Assembly (NCBI RefSeq): GCF_032678705.1
Contig: NZ_JAVTSS010000002.1
Span: forward strand, 1,054,001 to 1,118,000
DNA: 64,000 bases
Direction of reading: 5' to 3'
From: Pedobacter frigiditerrae
GTDB taxonomy: Bacteria; Bacteroidota; Bacteroidia; Sphingobacteriales; Sphingobacteriaceae
This document shows, one piece after another, positions 9,224-17,300 of this stretch. How positions within the stretch are numbered: the first letter of the stretch is position 1; every line of letters begins with the position of its first letter. A program made the translations under genes and the position numbers. The notes under the pieces were generated by a model. That model worked only from the letters and a program-made list of their open reading frames with translations, had not been told where the DNA came from and did no database searches.

Positions 9224-9901
9224 TTATTTCACATTCTCTAACTTTTCACCAATCAACGCTTCTAATGAATCTTTCGCTTTTAGCAAATTAAGTTCTGCAA
9301 GCAACCTTTCAGAATTAGAGTAAGAAGTTATAGATTTAGCCTTTGTGTAGTCATCTAAGGTAACTTCACCCTTTTCAAATTTAAATTTAAGCCCATCACT
9401 TGCGGCTTTATTATCTGTATAGGCCTGAGCTTTTACCTTAAGGTCTGATGATTGACGTAAATACTCATAATACGTTTGTTTTACTTCAGATTCTAGGAGA
9501 ATATCATATTCCTTAGCCTGATAAATTTTTTCATTATGCTCTTCCTTCGCTTGTCTAACATAGGCAGGTGTACGAAACAAGATGCCTAAATTGAAATAAA
9601 TTCCAAGTTGAACGCCATTTATAGAATACGGGTTGGTTGTGTTAATTATTGCTGAATTATCTGGCCTGTAATAATAAGAGGCCGTAAATGCATCAAGATA
9701 TGTTGCTTTGGCGACTCCAACTTTTGCTTTTGCACTAAGTTCACTAGCTTTGTACATCTTCCTTTTTGGGTAGTTCTGCTTCGCTAAATCAACATACTTT
9801 TGCAATAAGGGATAGTTAATGTTGCCAATAAAACTTTCCTGAGCATCTGCGACATTTAAGGAAAGAAAAAGGACCACAGAAAATATAGCAGCTCTCATCA
9901 T
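9224..9901 (-). CDS. TolC-family outer-membrane protein (short form)
   Basis: 225 residues from the ATG at 9901. A longer frame reaches back to 9976 inside the sugar transferase gene, but the signal peptide MMRAAIFSVVLFLSLNVADA only makes sense from 9901, which is also 11 bp behind the upstream stop. The mature part is helical and TolC-like: YVDLAKQNYPKRKM, ASELSAKAKVGVAKATYLD, then IYFNLGILFRTPAYVRQAKEE and YTDNKAASDGLKFKFEKGEV. Full TolC proteins have about 420 or more residues with two repeats; this has roughly one. It likely forms or decorates the outer-membrane exit channel of the export system. Exact stoichiometry is unknown. Confidence 0.75.
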   Translation of the reverse strand: MMRAAIFSVVLFLSLNVADAQESFIGNINYPLLQKYVDLAKQNYPKRKMYKASELSAKAKVGVAKATYLDAFTASYYYRPDNSAIINTTNPYSINGVQLGIYFNLGILFRTPAYVRQAKEEHNEKIYQAKEYDILLESEVKQTYYEYLRQSSDLKVKAQAYTDNKAASDGLKFKFEKGEVTLDDYTKAKSITSYSNSERLLAELNLLKAKDSLEALIGEKLENVK

Positions 9902-9912
9902 TTGTTTAAGTA

Positions 9913-10989
9913 TTAAACTTTTTCTTTTTGAAAAAGTGCAGGGATAGTCATAAAAATAATCTTTAAATCTAACCAAATGGTGAAGTTTTTGGTGTAAAAA
10001 TTATCAAACTTTTTCCTTTCCCTATCAGACATGTCCTTTTTTCCTCGTTTAGTAATTTGCCATAGACCTGTTATGCCTGCGGGGCCTAAAAAACGTGTCG
10101 ACCACTCGTCTGTAGTTAGTTGTTCTGCCTCATAAAGAGGTAAAGGTCTATTGCCAACAATAGACATGTTTCCTAGAAGGACATTAAAAAGTTGAGGAAG
10201 TTCATCTAGGCTAGAGTTTCTTAAAAAACTACCAAGTTTAGTTACTCTTGGATCATTTTGTATTTTAAAGAAAGCAGAATCTCCATATTGATTATCCTTT
10301 TTCAGATTCTCAATCTCTTTGTCGGCATTTGCTCTCATCGATCTAAATTTGTAAAAATCAAATATCTGATAACCTGAACCTACTCGTTTGCTTGCATAGA
10401 ATACAGAACCTTTTGAATCTAATTTTATTAAAATTGCTACGATTAAAAATAGAGGGCTTAAAAAGACTAATGCAGTTATTGATAAAGTAAGATCAAATAT
10501 GCGCTTTGATAGAGGGATTTTATATTGTTCTAAAGGCTCGTTAGGTAAGTTCTTTAATTTTGAATGTAGTATTTTGTATGTATATAAAAACTGCAATCTT
10601 AATTTCACATCACTAAAGACAAAATCAGGGCTATAGCAATCACTAACGCGTAGGTCAAAAGCTTTTTTGGTAACAGACGCGTCTTTTTCAGTTAACAGAA
10701 AAATAATAACAATGTTCCTGCTTAACCAGTTTTGTTTCAGTTGTTCAACTAAATTAAAGGCATCATTGGTAGCGGTTGGCGTTACCTCTAACAAAATGCT
10801 TACATCAAGCTCGTAAACAGTCAACTTATTTACAACCTCAAATATTTCAGCATAGCTATTTGCCTTTCTTAAATTTCCCCCGTTTAATCCAAAAGTTTCG
10901 GTGATATCATTTTCGTATTCATTTGCATAATAAATAATGTTAAATCTAGATTGATTGGCACTAAATATTGAAGTGTCTGTGTTTTCCAT
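9913..10989 (-). CDS. polyprenyl-phosphate sugar-1-phosphate transferase with receiver-like N-terminal domain
   Basis: 358 residues. The C-terminal ~195 residues are a bacterial sugar transferase (PF02397): the membrane hairpin FDLTLSITALVFLSPLFLIV, then FYASKRVGSG, FYKFRSM, LDELPQLFNVLLGNMSIVGN and GLWQITKRG. It starts repeat-unit synthesis by moving a sugar-phosphate onto undecaprenyl phosphate. The usual N-terminal helices are absent. Residues 15-140 instead resemble a receiver fold: VSILLEVTP at the phosphoacceptor strand, IIFLLTEKD, and SDCYSPDFVFSDVKLRLQFL at the C-terminus. The acidic pocket, the Asp (Leu67 here) and the Lys are missing. Its ATG overlaps the stop of the receiver gene by one base (TAATG). 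Confidence 0.88.
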   Translation of the reverse strand: MENTDTSIFSANQSRFNIIYYANEYENDITETFGLNGGNLRKANSYAEIFEVVNKLTVYELDVSILLEVTPTATNDAFNLVEQLKQNWLSRNIVIIFLLTEKDASVTKKAFDLRVSDCYSPDFVFSDVKLRLQFLYTYKILHSKLKNLPNEPLEQYKIPLSKRIFDLTLSITALVFLSPLFLIVAILIKLDSKGSVFYASKRVGSGYQIFDFYKFRSMRANADKEIENLKKDNQYGDSAFFKIQNDPRVTKLGSFLRNSSLDELPQLFNVLLGNMSIVGNRPLPLYEAEQLTTDEWSTRFLGPAGITGLWQITKRGKKDMSDRERKKFDNFYTKNFTIWLDLKIIFMTIPALFQKEKV

Positions 10990-11384
10990 TATTCAAAAAA
11001 TGATTTAATACTCTCTTTAAGTTTTCCTGGATTAAAAGGCTTCTGCACTAGTAAATCATAATTGTAAGGAAGTTTAGTTTTTAGGTCCTCGATAGAGTAA
11101 TTGCCTGTTAATAAAATAATAGGAATTTCTCTGTAGTAACCACTAGTTTTAATACTCCTTACAAAATCAAGCCCGTTTACATAAGGCATTTCAAGGTCTG
11201 ATATGATAAGATCAGGCATATTTCCATCATCCATCCAGCTGATGGCCTCTAAACCATTATTTTTTACTTCTAATTGATAATTTTCCTTTAAGATAAATTC
11301 TAAAAGCTTAAGCACGGTAACTTCATCATCAATCAGTAATATTGATTTTTTGTTAGTATGCTGCGTATTAGTTGTTTTTGGCAT
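10989..11384 (-). CDS. stand-alone response regulator receiver (CheY-like)
   Basis: 131 residues, a single receiver domain with every key residue: acidic pair Asp19/Asp20 in ILLIDDE, phosphoacceptor Asp63 in IISDLEMP, Thr93 in IILLTG, and Lys115 in VQKPF. There is no output domain. It is the first gene of the exopolysaccharide operon and is translationally coupled (TAATG) to the sugar transferase whose N-terminus is a degenerate receiver. That suggests a phosphorylation-dependent partner that controls the initiating enzyme by protein contact. No cognate histidine kinase lies next to it. Receiver identity is certain; the regulatory link is inferred. Confidence 0.93.
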   Translation of the reverse strand: MPKTTNTQHTNKKSILLIDDEVTVLKLLEFILKENYQLEVKNNGLEAISWMDDGNMPDLIISDLEMPYVNGLDFVRSIKTSGYYREIPIILLTGNYSIEDLKTKLPYNYDLLVQKPFNPGKLKESIKSFFE

Positions 11385-11479
11385 CTGTTTGGGGAAGATT
11401 GTATCATGAAATCACTAGATGCTTAAAAGTAAATAAAAAATTTAATTTTTGCCTTAAACTTAAAATTTTTATTTTGAAG

Positions 11480-11956
11480 TTACAGTAATTCTATCTGCCT
11501 CTTGATACTCTCCTCTAACGAAATCAATGTTTCAGTACGTTGAATTCCTTTAACTGCTTGTATCTCTTCATTTAATACATGGCGTAAATGATCCGTATCT
11601 CTACAAGTAATTTTAGCGAACATACTATAAGAACCTGTGGTATAATGTAATTCTACCACTTCCTTTATTTTGCTTAATTGCTCAACAGCATCCTTATATA
11701 AAGAACCCTTCTCTAAATAAATTCCTAAAAAGGCGGTAATGTCATAACCAGCTTTTTTAGGGTCTATTATTAAATGTGAGCCTTTGATAATGCCCATGTC
11801 AGCCAATTTTTTCATCCTAACGTGTACAGTACCGCCAGAAATGATAAGCTCTTTTGCAATTTCTGTATAAGGCTTGGTCGCATCTTGCATCAACTGTGTT
11901 AGGATCTGAATATCGAGGTTGTCAATTTCTAAATTTTGCGTTTCTTTTTTGAGCAT
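11480..11956 (-). CDS. Lrp/AsnC-family transcriptional regulator
   Basis: 158 residues. The N-terminal winged helix-turn-helix reads LDIQILTQLMQDATKPYTEI then GGTVHVRMKKLADMGII, and the C-terminal RAM (AsnC ligand) domain contains AFLGIYLEKGSL, VVELHYTTGSYSMFAKI and LISLEESI. These proteins bind amino acids and control metabolic genes as octamers. The gene is a single transcription unit, 95 bp upstream of the receiver gene on the same strand and divergent from the tRNA-like unit at 12030-12540. The effector cannot be told from sequence. Confidence 0.92.
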   Translation of the reverse strand: MLKKETQNLEIDNLDIQILTQLMQDATKPYTEIAKELIISGGTVHVRMKKLADMGIIKGSHLIIDPKKAGYDITAFLGIYLEKGSLYKDAVEQLSKIKEVVELHYTTGSYSMFAKITCRDTDHLRHVLNEEIQAVKGIQRTETLISLEESIKRQIELL

Positions 11957-12144
11957 AATTTTCTAAAATTTTATTGTTATTGCGAATATATTACAATATT
12001 CATAAAAATAAAATTAAATGTTTAAAATATTTGCAACATATTTGATAATTGTCTTATGTTTGTATCAAGCAATTCGGTTAGCAGTTGCCGGTTAGCAGTT
12101 TTAAACTGCAAATTGAAAATTGCAAACTGATAACTTAAATATTC
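11957..12144. other. intergenic region between Lrp gene and tRNA-like unit
   Basis: 188 bp of divergent intergenic DNA holding the promoter listed at 12030-12062 and an AT-rich leader. The leader contains two copies of GTTAGCAGTT and the near-palindrome GCAGTTTTAAACTGC near 12093-12108, a kind of low-complexity repeat common between genes in this phylum. No protein gene is seen. Confidence 0.5.
12030..12062 (+). promoter_or_regulatory. Bacteroidota-type promoter (TTTG-N21-TATGTTTG) for the tRNA-like unit
   Basis: A -33-like TTTG at 12030-12033 and a perfect -7-like TATGTTTG (TAnnTTTG) at 12055-12062, spaced 21 bp, match the primary sigma consensus of Bacteroidota. Transcription would begin near 12068, about 77 nt before the first tRNA-like gene. 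It faces away from the Lrp gene. Confidence 0.65.
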
Positions 12145-12254
12145 TGTAGGGTGGTGAAATTGGCAGACACACCTCCTTGTCTCGGTGGTAGAGAAGATGG
12201 GAAATCCGGTAACGGTACAACCACTCTATGAAGGTTCGACTCCTTCCCCTACAG
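12145..12254 (+). tRNA. tRNA-like gene 1: Leu-type body, GUC anticodon, ~41-nt variable arm
   Basis: The cloverleaf can be drawn by eye. The acceptor stem TGTAGGG (12145-12151) pairs with CCCTACA (12247-12253). The D-arm is GTG/CAC with the class II loop AAATTGGCAGA. The anticodon stem CCTCC/GGTGG (one T-T mismatch) has the loop TTGTCTC, giving anticodon GUC at 12179-12181. The T-arm is GAAGG-TTCGACT-CCTTC and the discriminator is G. The body resembles tRNA-Leu, yet the anticodon would read Asp, position 37 is U, and the variable region (12189-12229) is about 41 nt. That region has a stem TAGAG/CTCTA extended by TGG/CCA and a CCG-GUAA-CGG hairpin inside. CCA is not encoded. Whether it works in translation is unknown. 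Confidence 0.7.
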
Positions 12255-12337
12255 CAATTAGTCCGAAGTCTAAAGTCGGCAGTCCGAAGTCAAATCGACT
12301 CACGACTATCGACTAAGAACTCAAGACTTTTTAACAA

Positions 12338-12481
12338 TGTTGGGTGGTGAAATTGGCAGACACACCTCCTTGTCTCGGTGGTGGGGATCATGGGACAAAC
12401 GCAATTTATGGGTTGACCACAAATTAATTTTGAATTGCAGCTAACTACCCCTTGAAGGTTCGACTCCTTCCCCAACAGCCA
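12338..12481 (+). tRNA. tRNA-like gene 2: same body, GUC anticodon, ~72-nt variable arm, CCA encoded
   Basis: Tandem paralogue of the element at 12145, 83 nt downstream. The D-arm and anticodon arm (12345-12381) are identical over 37 nt, as is the T-arm. The acceptor is TGTTGGG/CCCAACA, so one pair is swapped (A-U to U-A) with pairing kept. The variable region 12382-12453 is about 72 nt, closed by GGGG/CCCC, with an inner GCAATT/AATTGC stem (12401-12406, 12433-12438) and a small TGG/CCA hairpin. The discriminator G12478 is followed by an encoded CCA (12479-12481). The anticodon GUC lies at 12372-12374. Normal bacterial long variable arms are about 15-20 nt, so this is far outside the usual range. 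Confidence 0.7.
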
Positions 12482-12507
12482 GTTTTATAAATAATAAGTT
12501 AGTTAAG

Positions 12508-12540
12508 GAGAGTGGCCTTGGATAGGGTTACTCTTTTTTT
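12508..12540 (+). terminator. rho-independent terminator after the tRNA-like pair
   Basis: AGAGT (12509-12513) pairs with ACTCT (12530-12534). The stem continues inward through two G-U pairs and two C-G pairs to a TTGGATA loop and is followed by a run of seven T. It closes the unit that begins at the promoter at 12030. Confidence 0.75.
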
Positions 12541-12778
12541 GTTTAACGGAATTGTCATTCAGAACGCAGAATCTCTCTTTTTAAGATTCTTATTCAGCCA
12601 CCAGTGTAATAGCTATGCCTAGTCGATTATTTGAAAAGCAGTGATACCATTTCATAGCTCAGGTTCGGTCCCGCTATTCGTTTCAACAAAATGAAGAATT
12701 TTGTTTTCACTGCTATCGGGTTTATTTTACGAAGGTTTCTGCTACTATGAACGGTTTCCCTGCACAATCTTCTGTTCA
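12541..12778. other. gene-free intergenic DNA with degenerate repeat sequence
   Basis: No supported protein or RNA gene. It begins with a copy of the GTCATTCAGA...AGAATCT-type repeat (about 12553-12590). It then contains GAAAAGCAGTG near 12639, a string also found near 38660 in the other large gene-free gap, so the two gaps share related dispersed material. Confidence 0.45.
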
Positions 12779-12843
12779 ATAGCCCCGGTTGGAGCGGCAT
12801 CTCCCGATTTTACATCGGGAATATAGCGAAATACGGGACTTCC
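12779..12843. repeat. dispersed repeat with variable central hairpin, copy A
   Basis: Flanking parts TAGCCCCGGTTGGAGCGG and TATAGCGAAATACGGGAC surround a perfect hairpin, TCCCGAT/ATCGGGA (12802-12820). Related flanks with different cores occur at 25031-25100 and 38831-38884. This looks like a dispersed intergenic element whose ends are kept while the middle hairpin changes. Confidence 0.5.
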
Positions 12844-12900
12844 ATTAATTATTGCACTGCAATTGCGCTTCTAATATTTAAAAAATTTTAACCCATTAAA

Positions 12901-12961
12901 AAGCCGCAGATTTTTAATGTTCCTTCGACTACGCTCAGGCTGACAAAAAAATCTGCGGCTT
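12901..12961. terminator. 15-bp inverted repeat enclosing a dispersed repeat; likely terminator of the amidohydrolase genes
   Basis: AAGCCGCAGATTTTT (12901-12915) pairs perfectly with AAAAATCTGCGGCTT (12947-12961). The loop holds a copy of the CTTCGACTACGCTCAG repeat (12922-12944). Located 20 bp past the stop of the minus-strand gene at 12982, it can end that transcript. The same AAGCCGCAGATT arm forms the terminator at 44431. Confidence 0.6.
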
Positions 12962-12981
12962 ATATTTTTACCAAAAAACGG

Positions 12982-14304
12982 TTATTTTATCCCGTATTTG
13001 TCACTAAACTTTTTATCCAATTGTTTGTGCAAATTATCTAGGTTAATATCTCTTCCTTGGATAAATGCTTGTTCAACTTTATTTGTAACCATATCTAAAG
13101 CATCACCAGCAGAGATAATGAAAGTAGCATCCTTTCCAATAGCTAAACTACCAACAGTTTTATCTACACCTAAAGCAACTGCAGCATTTAGCGTAATGGT
13201 TTTAAGTGCATCTTCTTTGCTCATTCCCCAAGCAGAAGCTGTTCCTGCCATAAAAGGTAAATTACGTTGTTGCCAGAAACCATCGATACTAATTACCACA
13301 TTTACACCTGCCTTGCTTAACACAGCCACGTTTTTGTAGGGCATATTTACATCATCATCAGCATTGTTTGGTAAAGCGTGAGGTTGTTTAACAATTACCG
13401 TTACATTGTTGGTTTTTAAGAAATCGGTTAACAAATAAGCATCATCACCACCAACTATTACTGGGGTAATGCCAAATTTCTTTGCAAAATTAACAGCACC
13501 AACAATCTCTTTCTGACCATCTGCTGTAATAAACAATTTCTGAGCACCATTAAACAAGCCTTTCATTGCTGCCAAACGAGTATTGGTAACGGTTGGGGTT
13601 GTTTCTGTATATGATTTAGCCTCTGTAAAGAATTTATTTAATTCTGCAATTACAGCATTGATACGTTCGTTAGGGTCAACCGCTGGACCAGCTGCTGCAC
13701 CAAATCTACCGCCTCCGCCACCACCAAAACCTCTGCCTCTTGGAGCAACTGGCCAGGTCATGTGCATTGCATCGTCTTTTTTAATTGCCGCATCTTCCCA
13801 ATTCCACGCATCCAATTGTACAACAGATGAACTGCCAGAAATTGTTCCTCCTGCAGGCGTAATTTGAGCCATTAAGATACCATTGCTACGTAAGGTTGCA
13901 GGTACTTTCGAATCAGTATTATAAGCTATTAGAGCACGAATGTGAGCATTGTTTTCTCCAAGCTCCGAATCGTCTTTTGTGGCTTTAACAGACTCTATTT
14001 CTAATAAACCCAAATTGGTAATTGGCGAAATAAAACCAGGATAAATATGTTTACCATTTGCCGTAATTACTTTAGCATCAGTTAAAGCAAGTTTAACTAC
14101 TGTGGCATCACCAATACCTGTGATTTTACCTTTCTCGAAAGTGATATATCCATTATCTATTACCTTTCCATCTCCGGTGTGAATGGTAGCACCCATCACA
14201 ATTACTTTTTGAGATTGAGGTTTAGCAGGAGAAATATTTGCTTGTCCGTAGGTTAAACTTACCGATGCAAATAAAGCGATGGCTGTACTTAAATACTTAT
14301 TCAT
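12982..14304 (-). CDS. secreted amidohydrolase-family protein with degenerate metal site
   Basis: 440 residues with a signal peptide (MNKYLSTAIALFASVSLTYG). It shows the amidohydrolase composite fold: the small beta-sandwich (IVMGATIHTGDGKVIDNGYI), and the C-terminal ITLNAAVALGVDKTVGSLAIG plus GKDATFIISAGDALD closing motifs. The HxH metal motif that should follow the first barrel strand (normally PGFIDxHxH) is PGFISPITNLG here, so a catalytic metal centre is unlikely. A Gly-rich insert (RGRGFGGGGGGRFG) lies near residue 195. It overlaps the larger amidohydrolase gene by 8 bp, which points to coupled translation and perhaps a complex. The function is unknown. Confidence 0.8.
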   Translation of the reverse strand: MNKYLSTAIALFASVSLTYGQANISPAKPQSQKVIVMGATIHTGDGKVIDNGYITFEKGKITGIGDATVVKLALTDAKVITANGKHIYPGFISPITNLGLLEIESVKATKDDSELGENNAHIRALIAYNTDSKVPATLRSNGILMAQITPAGGTISGSSSVVQLDAWNWEDAAIKKDDAMHMTWPVAPRGRGFGGGGGGRFGAAAGPAVDPNERINAVIAELNKFFTEAKSYTETTPTVTNTRLAAMKGLFNGAQKLFITADGQKEIVGAVNFAKKFGITPVIVGGDDAYLLTDFLKTNNVTVIVKQPHALPNNADDDVNMPYKNVAVLSKAGVNVVISIDGFWQQRNLPFMAGTASAWGMSKEDALKTITLNAAVALGVDKTVGSLAIGKDATFIISAGDALDMVTNKVEQAFIQGRDINLDNLHKQLDKKFSDKYGIK

Positions 14305-17300
14305 GATTGTGTTCTCCTTCCGTTTGATTTACTTCTGCCCAATAATCTTCTTCAAATTCGCAGTGGTAAAGTCTAGGTGCTCTTTCGCCCATTGGACGTT
14401 GAGTACGGGCACCAGCACTTTTACTCTCTAATAATTTTTGAATGATACGAGCTTTTTCTGCTTTTTGAGCAACCTGAACTTGTGCATCACGGTCCATATC
14501 CCAATAGGCAACACCATCTACGAAAGTTTTTTCCGCTCTTGCGTAAATAGAAAGTGGATTAGCTGACCAAATTACAACATCAGCATCCTTACCAGCTTTT
14601 AAACTTCCAACTTTGTTGTCGATGTGCAACATTTTAGCAGGATTTAAAGTAACCAATTTCAAAGCATCTTCTTCTGGAACACCGCCGTACAATACAGATT
14701 TACCAGCTTCTTGATTTAAGTGACGTGCCATCTCAGCATCATCAGAGTTAAATGCAGTGGTAATACCTACGTTGTGCATGATTTTTCCGTTGTATGGGAT
14801 AGCTTCTTGAACCTCCATTTTGTAAGCCCACCAATCTGAGAATGTTGATGCTGCAATACCGTGTGCTTTCATTTTATCAGCTACTTTATAACCTTCTAGA
14901 ATGTGAGTGAAAGTATTGATTTTGAAGCCTAAGCTATCTGCAACATGAATTAGCATGTTGATTTCACTTTGTACGTAAGAGTGACAAGTGATGAAACGTT
15001 TGTTGTTTAAGATTTCAACTAATGCATCTAATTCTAAATCTCTACGAACGTTATTGCCTTTTACCGATAATGCTTTTTCGTAGTCTTTTGCACGACTAAA
15101 TGCATCAACAAATGTTTGCTCTACACCCATACGAGTAGCAGGGAAACGTTGATTGTTTTGAGAAGAACTTTGTTTAACGTTCTCTCCCAATGCAAACTTG
15201 ATAAATCCATCAGCGCCAGCAAATTTTAATTCCTCTGGCAATTTACCCCAACGTAATTTAATTAGTTGAGATTGGCCCCCAATAGGATTTGCCGAACCAT
15301 GTAGAATTTGAGAAGTAGTAACACCACCAGCCAACTGGCGATAGATATTTACATCTTCTGAAGTTAAGATATCTCCAATTCTAACTTCTGCAGAAACTGA
15401 TTGTGCACCTTCATTGATACCACCTGTTCCAGCAATATGAGAGTGCTCATCAATTATACCAGCGGTGATATGTTTGCCAGTTGCATCTATTACTTTAGCA
15501 GAACCACCTGACAAATTTTTACCAACAGCCTTAATTTTTCCACCTTCTAAAAGTACATCAGCATTTTGTAGAATGCCTTCTTTTTCATTTGTCCAAACCG
15601 TTGCGTTTTTCAGTAAAACTGATTCTTGGGCAGGTAGTTTATCTGTTCCGAAAGCAATGAAAGGGAAAACCAATGGACCAATTTTAGCAGGTGTTTTAAC
15701 AGGCTCATCGCGTTTTGGCATTTCTTTAGCAGCTTCCTTAAAAGTTCCACTCCAATGGCCAGCAGCAACTGAATTTACAATTACATCGCCACTAAAAGCA
15801 ACAGGACTTGCACTAGTTAAAAAACCGCTTAAACGAACATCGCCTACTGGATTTTTCTTTAAATTAAAAGTGATAGTAACCCAGTCGCCATTACGAGTAA
15901 AAGTTGCATTAGTTTTAACACTGTCTGCACCCAAACGCTCAATTGCAGCCATTGGTGTAGCAGCTGTACCTGTAACTCTTAATACGGTAGAACCAATTCC
16001 ATCGATATTTAAGTTATAGGTTCCACGTAAATCAGTTACATCCATTTTGCTAACCACAAAGCGTTTACCTTGTACCCAGTTTTCGTAAATGATGTTTCCT
16101 GTTTTAAAAATATTGTCTGATGTAATTAAGAAGTTAGCTAACTTACCTTTTTCAATTGAGCCAACTTTATCGCTAATACCTAACATTGCTGCAGGTATTT
16201 CTGTAACCGCCATTAAAGCTTGTTTTTCTGTTAAACCAGCTGTGATAGCTTGTTGAACACTTGCCCAAAATGCATTCGGTGCATCTAAACCGTAAGTTGT
16301 TAAAGCGAATTTAACACCAGCTTTTTCTAAAACACCAGGATTTGTAGGTGCTAATTCCCAACCTTTTAATTGAGCCAAACTTAAGTTTCTAGCTTCGGTA
16401 GGGTCTTCAACATCAAATGCTTTAGGGAAATTGATAGGGATGATTAAAGTTGCGCCAGTTGCTTTTACAGCATCAATTCTTTGGTATTCATCGCCAGTAG
16501 ATTTGATGATGAAAGTTTTACCAAATTCTTTTGCAATTTTATCAACACGTAAAATATTTTGCCAACCATCTGCCTCAAAAATTTGAGGTAAAGTTTGCTG
16601 TTTGTTAAACTGTTCTAAAGAGATATTGTATTCTTCCTTTTGGTTTTTATACCAAGAAGCATCTAAATAAGTTTGGCGTAACAACGCGATAGAACCCATT
16701 AGCGAAGAAGGATAATCGTTGCTAGAAGTACCTCTGTTAAATGAATAGTTTGCTGCGGTTTGGTCGTTAAGCATGGCATCATTTTCTTTACCATCAATTA
16801 AAGTAACGGCAGCAGAAGTACCACGAGCAATACCATCTCTGTTAATTGCATTTACACTACCAAATCCAGCTTTGCGTAAATCATCAGCTTTTTTAGCATC
16901 TATTGTAAAAATACTTCTTACTTCAGTTTCTGGGCGAATACTCTCGTTCCATCCGTATGCACCTTTTTTTGTAGAAGTGAAAATAGATTGTCTACCTCCA
17001 AAACCTCCAAAACCACCTGCTGCAGTAGCACGTTGTGTTTCTGGAATTCCGTAAGAAGTAAATGCATCAATTAATGAAGGATAAATATATTTTCCTTTTA
17101 AATCAATTACCACGTAACCTTTAGGAATAGAGGTTCCTGTTCCCACAGATTGAATGATTTTGTCTTTAATTAGCAACACGCCGTTGCTAATAGTTTGATT
17201 GGCGTTGACTACAATGTTTGCGTTTGTAAAAGCATACAGTCCCTGTCTAATGTCATAAGAGCCATTTACGGGATAAGTTTGTTGAGCAAACAAAAATGCA

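Noticed and set aside
12145..12254. Ordinary tRNA-Leu or tRNA-Asp
   Set aside because: Leu fails on anticodon and G73; Asp fails on the class II D-arm and long variable arm. I therefore call it tRNA-like only.
12260..12291. CRISPR-like direct repeats (AGTCCGAAGTC twice)
   Set aside because: Only two 11-base copies with a 10-base gap, no spacers of regular length and no cas genes.
12382..12453. Group I intron or other insertion in the tRNA
   Set aside because: The insert sits in the variable arm, not the anticodon loop, and is far too short for a group I core; no P3/P7-like pairing was found.
12290..12475. Open frame of 61 codons on the minus strand
   Set aside because: It is the complement of the second tRNA-like gene and its spacer. 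Its Cys-rich translation has no protein features.
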